Assembly: GCF_002153745.1 (NCBI RefSeq)
Contig: NZ_JOPL01000089.1
Span: 1 to 35,918 of the forward strand
Direction: 5' to 3'
Origin: Acetobacter sp. DsW_063
Lineage (GTDB): Bacteria; Pseudomonadota; Alphaproteobacteria; Acetobacterales; Acetobacteraceae
DNA length: 35,918 nt
The notes beneath the pieces were generated by a model. The model did not search any database. It saw nothing but the letters and a program-made list of their open reading frames with translations, and was not told the DNA's origin. Shown one piece after another: positions 16,244-23,284 of this stretch. Each line of letters opens with the position of its first letter. Positions within the stretch are counted from its first letter, which is position 1. Made by a program: the position numbers and the translations under genes.

Positions 16244-16594
16244 TCAGTTCGTTGCCGCATCGCGAGGCGGCGGAGGTGGGGGGCACCCATCTCGTGGCGG
16301 CGGCGGAGGACGACCATTCCCGGAAGGTGGCGGCCCACCGTCAGGCGGTGGCGGCATATCGCGACCACCGGGCGGAGGTCCGCGCTTCCCATCTGGCGGC
16401 GGAGGCGGGCGTTTACAGCGCCCTTCCCCGTGCCTGAACCCTGATTGCGCTTCTCCAGACGCCGCTGACTGCGCGGACGTGTAGTTCTCCCCGTTGTAGA
16501 CGGTACTCGTCTGCGCCGAAGCGACGCTGCTCAGTGCTACCGTTTGCGCGCCGAGCAGGCTGACCGTTGCACAAACACCCAATACGCGCTTCAT
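16244..16594 (-). CDS. Secreted Pro-rich protein, possibly frameshifted at its end
   Basis: A 116-aa protein with a clear Sec signal peptide (MKRVLGVCATVSLLGAQ... ending VASA-Q, about residues 1-28). A short Ser/Thr/Asn-rich segment follows, and then about 55 residues of Pro, Gly, Asp and Arg (RPPPPPDG, PPPGGRD and similar). GGTGGAG lies before the ATG at 16594, which is why an upstream ATG is rejected. The protein ends abruptly inside the Pro-rich tract (RDAATN), and coding-like sequence continues in another minus-strand frame, so slippage in the repeat may have truncated it. It is periplasmic or surface-located; its function is unknown. Confidence 0.65.
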   Translation of the reverse strand: MKRVLGVCATVSLLGAQTVALSSVASAQTSTVYNGENYTSAQSAASGEAQSGFRHGEGRCKRPPPPPDGKRGPPPGGRDMPPPPDGGPPPSGNGRPPPPPRDGCPPPPPPRDAATN

Positions 16595-17185
16595 CTGAAC
16601 TCCACCGGGGAAATACTCCCGGCACGTTGCCCGCATCGCGGCGGGCGCGCGAGTTACGAAGAGCAAGTGTCGGTAACATCGCGTGATGCGGTGACGGTGA
16701 CGCCATTAGCAGATGTCTAGTAGGAGTCGTTCGTTATAAATTTCATCCGCCAAACGACAGACGGAACAATCGTCTCAAACTCTGCTGAAGCAGGCTCACT
16801 CTATACTGAAGCCCGCGCCAGTCGTCCGCCTCAATTTTCTGTGACACAGGCGCCAGTAGCGGGAGCTTCAGGGAGCGGGCCAATGCAGCCAGCGAGCACT
16901 TGACCAAAGCTTTCAAATGGCGAGGAGCGCGGACTAATTATTATAAAATGCCTTTCATAACAACGAAAATTATAAAAAATCCAGATTCGTCACTATAAGT
17001 CTTTATGCGACCCCAAGCATTGACAGCCGGATTAACGGCTCCCTCCATTTGCCGAAGCAAGCAACAAAAATACTGCTTTCCCTACAGCTTAAATTATTGC
17101 GAATTACAAACGAATGTCACACCATGCTGCGGGCGACGCAGCAAATCGGGGATGGATCGCGTCGCCCGCCCGAACCCCGGCGCGG
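16595..17185. other. Gene-poor stretch with an imperfect inverted repeat
   Basis: No gene is supported. Around 16806-16871 arms CTGAAGC/GCTTCAG, extended by CCGC/GCGGG with one bulge, enclose two copies of GCGCCAGT. From about 16930 to 17000 the sequence is AT-rich (TTATTATAAAATGCC, AAAATTATAAAAAATCC), unlike its flanks. The region could be a decayed element or a promoter area, but nothing points to a specific gene. Confidence 0.35.
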
Positions 17186-17290
17186 TCACAGCGTTGAGGG
17201 GTTCAGGACGGCGCCAGAATATGCCTCATCTGTCACCGGCTCACCGGCGTCGTCCAACAAAAAACCATACATATGACCGGCAATGGCCAT
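17186..17290 (-). CDS. Possible 34-aa ORF under a Fur-type box
   Basis: The frame encodes MAIAGHMYGFLLDDAG followed by EPVTDEAYSGAVLNPSTL and stop. The composition looks coding rather than random, and GAAGG lies seven bases before the ATG. Its start is 34 bases from the edge of the Fur-type palindrome at 17324-17350, a normal promoter distance. The peptide has no signal or membrane segment and no family I recognise. It may be an iron-responsive small protein or the start of a larger deleted gene. Confidence 0.33.
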   Translation of the reverse strand: MAIAGHMYGFLLDDAGEPVTDEAYSGAVLNPSTL

Positions 17291-17323
17291 TGGGTGCCTT
17301 CGAGCATATTTTCAGTTGACTCT

Positions 17324-17350
17324 AATTGAGAATGATATACGTTCTCAATT
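17324..17350. promoter_or_regulatory. Fur-type operator
   Basis: Perfect 9-bp arms AATTGAGAA and TTCTCAATT flank nine bases. The central 19 bases (17328-17346) agree with the classical Fur box at 14 positions by hand count. An extended -10-like TGATATACG sits in the middle. Iron-dependent repression of a promoter here is likely. Transcription could run left into the 34-aa ORF or right into a short RNA ending at the hairpin at 17385. Confidence 0.7.
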
Positions 17351-17384
17351 GTCCCCGACAGGACATCGACTTCCCTCGGCAGTA

Positions 17385-17420
17385 AAGATGCCGCAAAGGT
17401 TAGCCTTTGCGGCATCTTTG
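17385..17420. terminator. Strong symmetric hairpin, probable bidirectional terminator
   Basis: Perfect 16-bp arms AAAGATGCCGCAAAGG and CCTTTGCGGCATCTTT with a 4-base loop. The A run at the left and the T run at the right give a short T tail in both directions, as in bidirectional terminators. It lies about 35 bases right of the Fur-type box and between no two confident genes. Confidence 0.65.
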
Positions 17421-17723
17421 CACGCAACTCTACAGAAGCGCGCATGCGAATCTGTCTGGATCAACGGCGGGCTTCATCTCCGACTCAACAAATCGCCCCT
17501 CACATCTGAACGCTTCGAAAACTTCCCGATGGATTCAATCCAACACGAGAAATTCCAATAAACCACGACACAGGTTCAAGCGAAAAAGAGAATGCGACCT
17601 GAAGGTGGCAAAGCTTTAAAGTGGATCGTCGCAGGACGAAATTCCTTGAGTTTGAGCGCCTGTCCGGTCAAGCACGAAACCCCAATAATCAACTGCCGCT
17701 CCTCACCTCTCCATCCCCAACCA
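17421..17723. other. Gap with weak minus-strand open frame
   Basis: No confident gene. On the minus strand a frame of about 38 codons (starting TTG near 17690, with AGGAG before it, and ending at 17576) follows the 59-aa membrane protein, but it matches nothing known. The rest holds no visible signal. Confidence 0.25.
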
Positions 17724-17903
17724 TCACAGTTCAGTCGCCGCATTGTGGTAGTGAGGCGCGACCTCATGTTTATAGTAACCTATCGCCCACAGAACCAGTA
17801 TCACTACCAGGATAGGCTTCCACAGCACACGCAGCGCCGCGAACAGAACCATGGCCAGCAGGATCGAGATGGTGAGGGGAATTATGATGAAAAAGAAGAG
17901 CAT
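17724..17903 (-). CDS. Small two-helix membrane protein
   Basis: A 59-aa protein not previously obvious because of its size. Residues 2-24 (LFFFIIIPLTISILLAMVLFAAL) and about 30-43 (PILVVILVLWAIGY) are hydrophobic and flanked by R25, K29 and K45, giving a plausible hairpin in the inner membrane. The C-terminus EVAPHYHNAATEL is polar with two His. Coding character is clear on this strand; the upstream in-frame stop leaves this ATG as the only start. The ribosome binding site is weak. No family is recognised; a role in membrane stress or as a subunit of a larger complex is conjecture. Confidence 0.6.
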   Translation of the reverse strand: MLFFFIIIPLTISILLAMVLFAALRVLWKPILVVILVLWAIGYYKHEVAPHYHNAATEL

Positions 17904-18291
17904 CTTGCCGCCATGCCAGGAGTAGTGAATCCGATGAGCATCCTACCTCGAAAACACACGGCCCAATAGGCTTAGCTTATTCTTGTGTGCTGGACTACAG
18001 GGGCCGCCGGAGGCCGTTGGTCCAGTCGCGTGTTCACAGATAGCGCGCTGAAAAGATAGTGTTAGCGGGCGACCAGGTCGCACCCCCGGCGCCACGTTCC
18101 TGCCGAGCGGAGAGCCGCCTTTGGAGCCAACCTGCAAGATACGCCCGACTTAGATCGTTCTCGGAGCGATCTGGGCTCTGCGCGGTTCATGAAACCAGAG
18201 AAAGCCCGCGGTTAATCGAATTCACAGGCGAAAGAGGATGGCTCCGGGTCAGGCTAGGTGTGCCGTGACCAGACATTTGCACGAGCTCTTC
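17904..18291. other. Intergenic region without a supported gene
   Basis: About 390 bases in which I see no supported gene. A short near-palindrome (AATAGGCTTAGCTTATT, 17965-17981) lies 62 bases before the membrane-protein start and could be its operator. The GC-rich part around 18000-18130 carries no repeat of note. Confidence 0.3.
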
Positions 18292-18477
18292 TCAGTGCCG
18301 CTTGATCTTCACGGCCTTCCATAACTCGCGGATATTGACAGAGATAGACGCCACGATCTTGCTGATGAGGTTGAGGTTCCGCGCGTTGCGCTCTGGACTG
18401 GCCTCCCCCATTTTCTCCTGTATTTCAGAGACTTTCTTCTCCAAAGCCTCGACACGGGAGACCAGTTCATCAGGCAT
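18292..18477 (-). CDS. Small coiled-coil protein
   Basis: A 61-aa protein beginning MPDELVSRVEALEKKVSEIQEKMGE, a heptad-like coiled coil over about residues 5-28. A linker with RNARNLNL and a second amphipathic helix, LISKIVASISVNIRELWKAV, follow, with a basic end. AAGGGTG is placed about seven bases before this ATG; the frame extends further upstream but that part looks non-coding. No signal peptide. It resembles small multimerising proteins of unknown function rather than a DNA-binding protein. Confidence 0.55.
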   Translation of the reverse strand: MPDELVSRVEALEKKVSEIQEKMGEASPERNARNLNLISKIVASISVNIRELWKAVKIKRH

Positions 18478-18990
18478 ATTTTTCACCCTTGACCGCGCTT
18501 GTGCTGTTTCAGAACTACGGGATCGGCAGTGGCCCCGCCTCTGCCAATTGGCCACTCAAACCGTATTCCGCAAAGATATTATATATGATGTCCCCGCAAG
18601 AGACGCTGACCGATCACGAGACCAGTTCCGGAAGAGCGCGACAGAAACAAAGCATTTGTTACATACACTGGTGCTCTGGTTGTTTGCACGTAGCATAGGC
18701 GGCTTTCCACTCCTGAGTGGAGTTTCTTCAGTCCGTACGACAGGGTGTGTTTCAACGGCGAGGATAGCGCTTGAGGGCGCGCCTCAACCGCTCGGCACTA
18801 CTGACGACGCACACGTCATCAAGCAACGTGGCCGTTTCATAGATCGCCAACAAGCTGGTGCAGATCTTTACTAACGACCGCGCCCCTTGATCCCCCGCAG
18901 TTACTCACTGGCAACTAGGTCAGAATAACGGACAACGCGATACGCAGCGTCGTTATATAATTTTTTTTGCAGGAAATTTTTTGGAGAGGC
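18478..18990. other. Gap with a coding-like remnant
   Basis: No intact gene. On the minus strand 18752-18904 is open for 50 codons between two stops and reads like protein (SLVKICTSLLAIYETATLLDD, then SAERLRRALKRYPRR), but it has no start codon near its N-terminal end. It is probably the tail of a decayed gene. The T run near 18960-18967 lies after the tRNA 3 prime side but forms no clear terminator for it. Confidence 0.35.
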
Positions 18991-19066
18991 TGGCTCCCGA
19001 AGTAGGACTCGAACCTACGACCCAGCGATTAACAGTCGCTTGCTCTACCAACTGAGCTATTCGGGA
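18991..19066 (-). tRNA. tRNA-Asn (GTT)
   Basis: A complete cloverleaf on the minus strand. The acceptor arms TCCCGAA/TTCGGGA, D-loop AGCTCAGTTGGTAGAGC, anticodon arm with loop CTGTTAA giving anticodon GTT, and T arm GGTTCGAGTCC are all present, with CCA encoded at 18991-18993. It is flanked by gene-poor sequence on one side and a transporter gene on the other, a common setting for integration, but no integrase or attachment repeat was seen. Confidence 0.97.
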
Positions 19067-19210
19067 CCAGCGGGGCACCGTATAGCCAAGGCAGCCCGGC
19101 GCCGTAAAGCCCCTCTGGCAAAGATTTTTTCACCCGGCGTTTTTGACATCCGGCGCGGCTGAGGGCAGCAAGGAACCTGCAGGGCGCAGCCGGAGACGCA
19201 TCAGAAGCCT

Positions 19211-20257
19211 ATGACCGCGCAGGACGGAAAGAAACCGGCGACCGGACGCAGGCGCGCCTTAATGCTGGCAGGCGGCGTAGCTGGCGCGGCGGCGGCGTAT
19301 GGCGTGGCGACGCAGTTGCGCCACCCGACGAAGAGCCACCGCGAGCCGGATGGCCGCTTCAGGACCCTAACCCTGCACTGGCCACACGCGGATCGCGATC
19401 CGGTGCTGATCGTCGCGCGAGAGCGTGGGTTCTTCGCGAACTACAGCCTCGACGTCAAAACGCCCGGAGAGACACCCACGGGTAACAGCGCCATCAGCGA
19501 AGTCGCGCAGGACCGCGCGGTCGGCGCGGTCGCCCCTGCCCTCTCCTGGCTGCCCCGGTTGCATGACGGAACTCCCGCAAAACTGGTCGCTGGCCTTACG
19601 GCGGGCTCCTTCCGGGTTCTTGTCCGCGTCAAAAGCGGCGTGACGCGTCTGGAGAGCATCGTCGGGAAGACGATAGCGACGACAGACGAGGACAGCGCCG
19701 ACCGGCGTTTTTTCTCGGTGCTGCTCCGCCGCAAAGGCATAGACGCAGACCGGAGCGTAAACTGGACCCTGCTCCCCATGAACGAGGTGTCGGGCGCCCT
19801 TGCCTCGGGAGATATCGACGGCATCGTGGCGCATGATCCGTTCGCCTGGACGCTGCTCACCGCGCCGGGCGCCGGGCTTAAGGAACTGGCGGGCTCAACC
19901 ACTGGATTATACGCTGAACGCGTAAATCTCGTGCTTGGCCTTACGGACGAATTCCTCGACAGCGACCCGGACGGAAGCGTCGCCCTCACCCTTGCGCTAC
20001 GCGATACCTGTCGATGGATCGCGGCGCATACGGACGAAGTTTCCACGCTTCTCTCGCATCACCTGACTGACATGGATGACGACGCCGTCGATGCGATGCT
20101 GGCCCATGAACCGCGGCCGGTTCACCTGCTTGGGCGATGGCTGCGCGACCAGATGGCCCAGTACGCGGACGAACTGAAGCTGATCGGTCGTCTCCCTGAC
20201 GCTCTGGATTCCGGCGCATTCGCGAAATCGATCTGCCGCAACGTCCTGCACGTCTAA
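19211..20257 (+). CDS. Solitary ABC substrate-binding protein, NrtA/SsuA-like
   Basis: A 348-aa binding protein with an N-terminal Tat-like signal (GRRRALMLAGGVAGAAAAYG). It shares with the protein at 12323 the patches VARERGFFANYSLDV, KLVAGLTAGS, DRRFFSVLLRRKGID and DGIVAHDPF. There is no permease or ATPase next to it, so it probably docks onto the importer at 13366-15125. It ends convergent with the Rieske-oxygenase homologue. The typical ligand-loop positions have changed between the two proteins, so their ligands may differ. Confidence 0.83.
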   Translation: MTAQDGKKPATGRRRALMLAGGVAGAAAAYGVATQLRHPTKSHREPDGRFRTLTLHWPHADRDPVLIVARERGFFANYSLDVKTPGETPTGNSAISEVAQDRAVGAVAPALSWLPRLHDGTPAKLVAGLTAGSFRVLVRVKSGVTRLESIVGKTIATTDEDSADRRFFSVLLRRKGIDADRSVNWTLLPMNEVSGALASGDIDGIVAHDPFAWTLLTAPGAGLKELAGSTTGLYAERVNLVLGLTDEFLDSDPDGSVALTLALRDTCRWIAAHTDEVSTLLSHHLTDMDDDAVDAMLAHEPRPVHLLGRWLRDQMAQYADELKLIGRLPDALDSGAFAKSICRNVLHV

Positions 20258-20262
20258 GCGCG

Positions 20263-20284
20263 GCTTCGGGCCATAGCCGGAAGC
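20263..20284. terminator. Hairpin between convergent genes
   Basis: Arms GCTTCGGGC and GCCGGAAGC pair with one mismatch around a 4-base loop, in the 47-base gap between the two convergent stops. No T tail is present, so termination here is only likely by position. Confidence 0.4.
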
Positions 20285-20304
20285 GGTTCTGCACCGTGAC
20301 CCGA

Positions 20305-21168
20305 TTAGCCTATGGCTCCGTAACGCACGCCCGCCGCCTTGAGCCAGCGGCGGTAGGCGACTGAAACCGAGTCGGCGCGGGTGGGAATCTCCGCCTTGGG
20401 CGAAAGCGGCAGGCGCGCCGGGCGCTGGTTTTCCAGGATGATCCGGTCCTGCACGAAAATACGCTGCTGGAACTGCGCCAGTTCAGCTTGTGAAGAGTTT
20501 TCGTCGATCAGAAACATCACCGGATAGGCGACCGAACGCTCCTGATCGACTGGCCTGACGAACAGACAAATCACATCCGGACGCGTCGGATCGTTCGGGC
20601 AGGATTTGTAAAGCAAGGTCAGAAACGGCGACGCCACGCGATAGGCGTAATCCGTGGTCATGCCGCCAACCGACGACCGCGCCGCCTGCGGCTGCTCGAA
20701 CCGGCACTCCGTCGCCCAGATTTCATCGACGTCGACACGGTGCTCCGTTCGGTAAGGCGCGACCTCGGTGATCGGCTCCGCGCCGAGGATATTGGTGTGG
20801 ACGAATGGGAAATGCGCCATGTCGAGAAAATTCTCGACGACCCGCAGGCCTGATGTCCGCACGTTGATGGCCCCACATGGCACGACGCGACGATCGGGTT
20901 CTGCAGCCTCCGCGATCTCGACGACATCACCTTTCGGTCGCCCCAGCGTTGTCCACAGACAGGCGTGAACCTTGCGCGCTGGCAGTAAAGCGGCCGTGTC
21001 CGCGCGCCGCACCGCGACCCCATCGTCGTCGCCTGAAACCAGAAGATCGTAGCCCAACAGACGAACTCTCGTTTCACTCGCCGTCAGGGATGCGAGAAAC
21101 GCAACGGGATACCATTGGTCCAAAATCGCCCTGTCGTCATCTTCCGGTCGCGCCGCCAAGTCGGTCAT
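20305..21168 (-). CDS. Rieske-oxygenase homologue lacking the Rieske domain
   Basis: A 287-aa protein whose sequence matches the catalytic half of VanA/caffeine-demethylase-like ring-hydroxylating oxygenases. The mononuclear iron motif is present as N113, D116, H119, H124 in ENFLDMAHFPFVH. The C-terminal SVAYRRWLKAAGV end is typical. The N-terminal part starts like the family (DQWYPVAFLASL, LLGYDLLVSGDDDGV) but then runs straight to ARKVHACLWTTLGRP. The CxH and CxxH ligands of the [2Fe-2S] centre, normally in a segment of about 50 residues, are missing. No frameshift is evident. GGGAGAA precedes the ATG; the longer upstream frame is rejected. It ends the BMP importer operon. Whether it is an active oxygenase is open. 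Confidence 0.8.
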   Translation of the reverse strand: MTDLAARPEDDDRAILDQWYPVAFLASLTASETRVRLLGYDLLVSGDDDGVAVRRADTAALLPARKVHACLWTTLGRPKGDVVEIAEAAEPDRRVVPCGAINVRTSGLRVVENFLDMAHFPFVHTNILGAEPITEVAPYRTEHRVDVDEIWATECRFEQPQAARSSVGGMTTDYAYRVASPFLTLLYKSCPNDPTRPDVICLFVRPVDQERSVAYPVMFLIDENSSQAELAQFQQRIFVQDRIILENQRPARLPLSPKAEIPTRADSVSVAYRRWLKAAGVRYGAIG

Positions 21169-21284
21169 CGTGCGTTCTCCCTGCCGGTGATCGGCCTTCT
21201 GCAGCCGCTTAGTCTCCCTCCTGCCCGCTGTCGGCGACGGCGCGCCCCGATGACTGAATAGCCGGCCAGCGGATGCGACGCCCC

Positions 21285-22223
21285 CTAGCGGACCGAACGG
21301 TAATACGGAAAGCCAAGCGCCGCGGGGGCCGCCATGGCGCGACGCATGCGTTTCCACAACACCACAGGAAGGATGATGAAAGCCAACGTGCCGAGATAAG
21401 GAAGCATGTTCAGCACCGGCGCCGCGATCGGCCAGCCGCGCGCCTGCCCCAAAAAGCCGATGGCGCTGATGAGCCCGAACAGCAATCCTGCTCCGGCGGC
21501 GTTGAATGGCCGGTAACCGGAGAAAATCACCAGCGCGACGGCAATCCAGCCGCGACCCGACACCATCCCTTCCGACCAACTCGGGATGACAGCGAGACTG
21601 AGATACGCTCCCGCCGCACCCGCGAATGCGCCGCCCAAGACCGTATACCAGAACCGGATCGCCTGTACCGGAACGCCCACGGCGTCCGCAGCCGCCGGAT
21701 TTTCGCCAACCGCGCGCATGTTGAGCCCATGGCGCGTATGGAACAGCAGCATATGCAAAAGAGCTGGAAGGACCAGATAGATCGGGAACACCAGAAGGTT
21801 CTGTCCGAAAAATGCAGGACCGATCACCGGTATCGACGACAGCAGAGGAACGGGTTCAGGGCCGAAAGTCACAGGTAGCGGCAAACCGGCCACCGAATGG
21901 CCGATCGTCGCCGACAGGCCAAGTCCGAGAAACGTCGTAGCCAACCCGCACAGAACCTGATTGGCCCGCATGACCACGGCGGCGAAGGCGAAGGCTGCGG
22001 CGCCAGCAGCGCCGACGCAAATCGCCGCCAGCAACCCGACCCACGGGCTCCCGGAGGCAATCGCTGCAAGCGCCGCCGTCGCCGCACCGATCGACATCAG
22101 CCCTTCCACGCCGAGGTCCGTAACGCCAACCCGCTCCGCCAGCACCTCACCAAGCGCCGCGAGCGAAAGCACGCCGCCCGCCAGCGCCGCCGTCGTCAAA
22201 AGACCAGTCAGAAGCATGATCAT
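21285..22223 (-). CDS. BMP-type ABC transporter permease 2
   Basis: A 312-aa inner-membrane permease of the nucleoside (NupQ/YufQ-like) and sugar type. Many hydrophobic helices are seen, with the conserved start LSLAALGEVLAERVGVTDLGVEGLM, and the later GENPAAADAVGV and RGWIAVALVIFSGYRP segments. The ATG overlaps the stop of permease 1 by four bases. With the ATPase and BMP protein it completes an importer. The family handles nucleosides in several bacteria, but close relatives carry other N-heterocycles, so the substrate is left open. Confidence 0.92.
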   Translation of the reverse strand: MIMLLTGLLTTAALAGGVLSLAALGEVLAERVGVTDLGVEGLMSIGAATAALAAIASGSPWVGLLAAICVGAAGAAAFAFAAVVMRANQVLCGLATTFLGLGLSATIGHSVAGLPLPVTFGPEPVPLLSSIPVIGPAFFGQNLLVFPIYLVLPALLHMLLFHTRHGLNMRAVGENPAAADAVGVPVQAIRFWYTVLGGAFAGAAGAYLSLAVIPSWSEGMVSGRGWIAVALVIFSGYRPFNAAGAGLLFGLISAIGFLGQARGWPIAAPVLNMLPYLGTLAFIILPVVLWKRMRRAMAAPAALGFPYYRSVR

Positions 22224-23284
22224 GCCGCAGCCCCCGATCGAGTGGACGAAGCGGGCGCGACTGGTCGGTAATGCGCCAGTTCGTCGCCGATCGCGATCAG
22301 CAACAGCACGAGTCCCGTAATGGCGAGGACCGCCGTGGCCGCAAGCTGCTGCGTCTGCAACACAATGCCGGCGTCAAGGATCAACGCCATCAGCAACGCC
22401 GCCGGAATGACCGCGAGGCAGGACCGACGCGCCAGCACCGCCACGACGATTCCGAGGTAGCCGAAATTATCCGCCATTCCGCCCTGCAACCGATGCACAG
22501 TCCCGGCAACCTCGAACATACCCGCCAGCGCCGCAAGCGCGCCGGAGAGCAGCATCACGGCGATCACTCGGCCACGCATCGGCATCCCCGCATAACGCGC
22601 GGCGCCCGGATTGGCGCCGCTGACGCGCACTTCGTATCCCCAACTGGTCCAGGTCATGATTGCGGCCAATCCCGCCGCAATCGCCAGCGAAAGCGGAAAT
22701 CCCCAATGCACGACGCCCCATAATTCGGGAATGGCGTCCGATATGCGACCAGAAGACGCGAGCGCCCCCGTAACCCTGTCGCGCCACGGACCGGTCGCCA
22801 GCCAGTATGTAAGCAGCCCTGCCACGAAGTTGAGCAGCAACGTGGTGATGATCTCGCTGACGCCCGCGTAGGCGCGCGCGAGGGTCGGCACGACAATCCA
22901 CGCCATGCCGCAGGCGATCGCGGCCAGAGCCATAAGCGGCAGCACGACGATTTGCGGACCCGGCATGTACAGCCCCACGCCCGCCGCGCCGATTGCGCCT
23001 AGGTAGAACTGCCCCTCCCCGCCAATGTTCCACAGTCCGATGCGGCTGGTGACCGTGACGGCCGCGCCTGTCAGCACCAGTGGCGTCATGAAAAGCGCAA
23101 GATCCTCCAGCCCAAAGCGTGAACCGACCGTCGAACGCAGCACCAACTCCCCAAGAACGAACACATCGCGCCCGGAGAGCGCCAGCAGCCCGCCGACGAT
23201 AAGCGCCGCAGCGACAAGCGCGGCGGCGCGCCATGCAAGCACCAGCCGGGCTGGCGCTGTGGGAAAGCGCTGAAACCGCGTCAC
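22220..23284 (-). CDS. BMP-type ABC transporter permease 1
   Basis: A 354-aa permease, the NupP/YufP-like partner. Family features include TAVTVTSRIGLWNIGGEGQFYLGAIGA near residue 75 and RVSGANPGAARYAGMPMRGRVI around residue 220. Around ten hydrophobic segments are seen. The start overlaps the ATPase stop by four bases and the stop overlaps permease 2, so all are translated from one message. It forms a heterodimeric channel with permease 2. Confidence 0.92.
   Translation of the reverse strand: MTRFQRFPTAPARLVLAWRAAALVAAALIVGGLLALSGRDVFVLGELVLRSTVGSRFGLEDLALFMTPLVLTGAAVTVTSRIGLWNIGGEGQFYLGAIGAAGVGLYMPGPQIVVLPLMALAAIACGMAWIVVPTLARAYAGVSEIITTLLLNFVAGLLTYWLATGPWRDRVTGALASSGRISDAIPELWGVVHWGFPLSLAIAAGLAAIMTWTSWGYEVRVSGANPGAARYAGMPMRGRVIAVMLLSGALAALAGMFEVAGTVHRLQGGMADNFGYLGIVVAVLARRSCLAVIPAALLMALILDAGIVLQTQQLAATAVLAITGLVLLLIAIGDELAHYRPVAPASSTRSGAAA

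Noticed and set aside
15925..16392. 155-codon minus-strand frame past the Pro-rich gene
   Set aside because: It overlaps the Pro-rich gene in another frame and matches no family. It is kept only as a possible frameshifted tail.
18991..19210. tRNA-Asn as the edge of an integrated element
   Set aside because: No integrase, no repeated tRNA end and no phage gene was found nearby.
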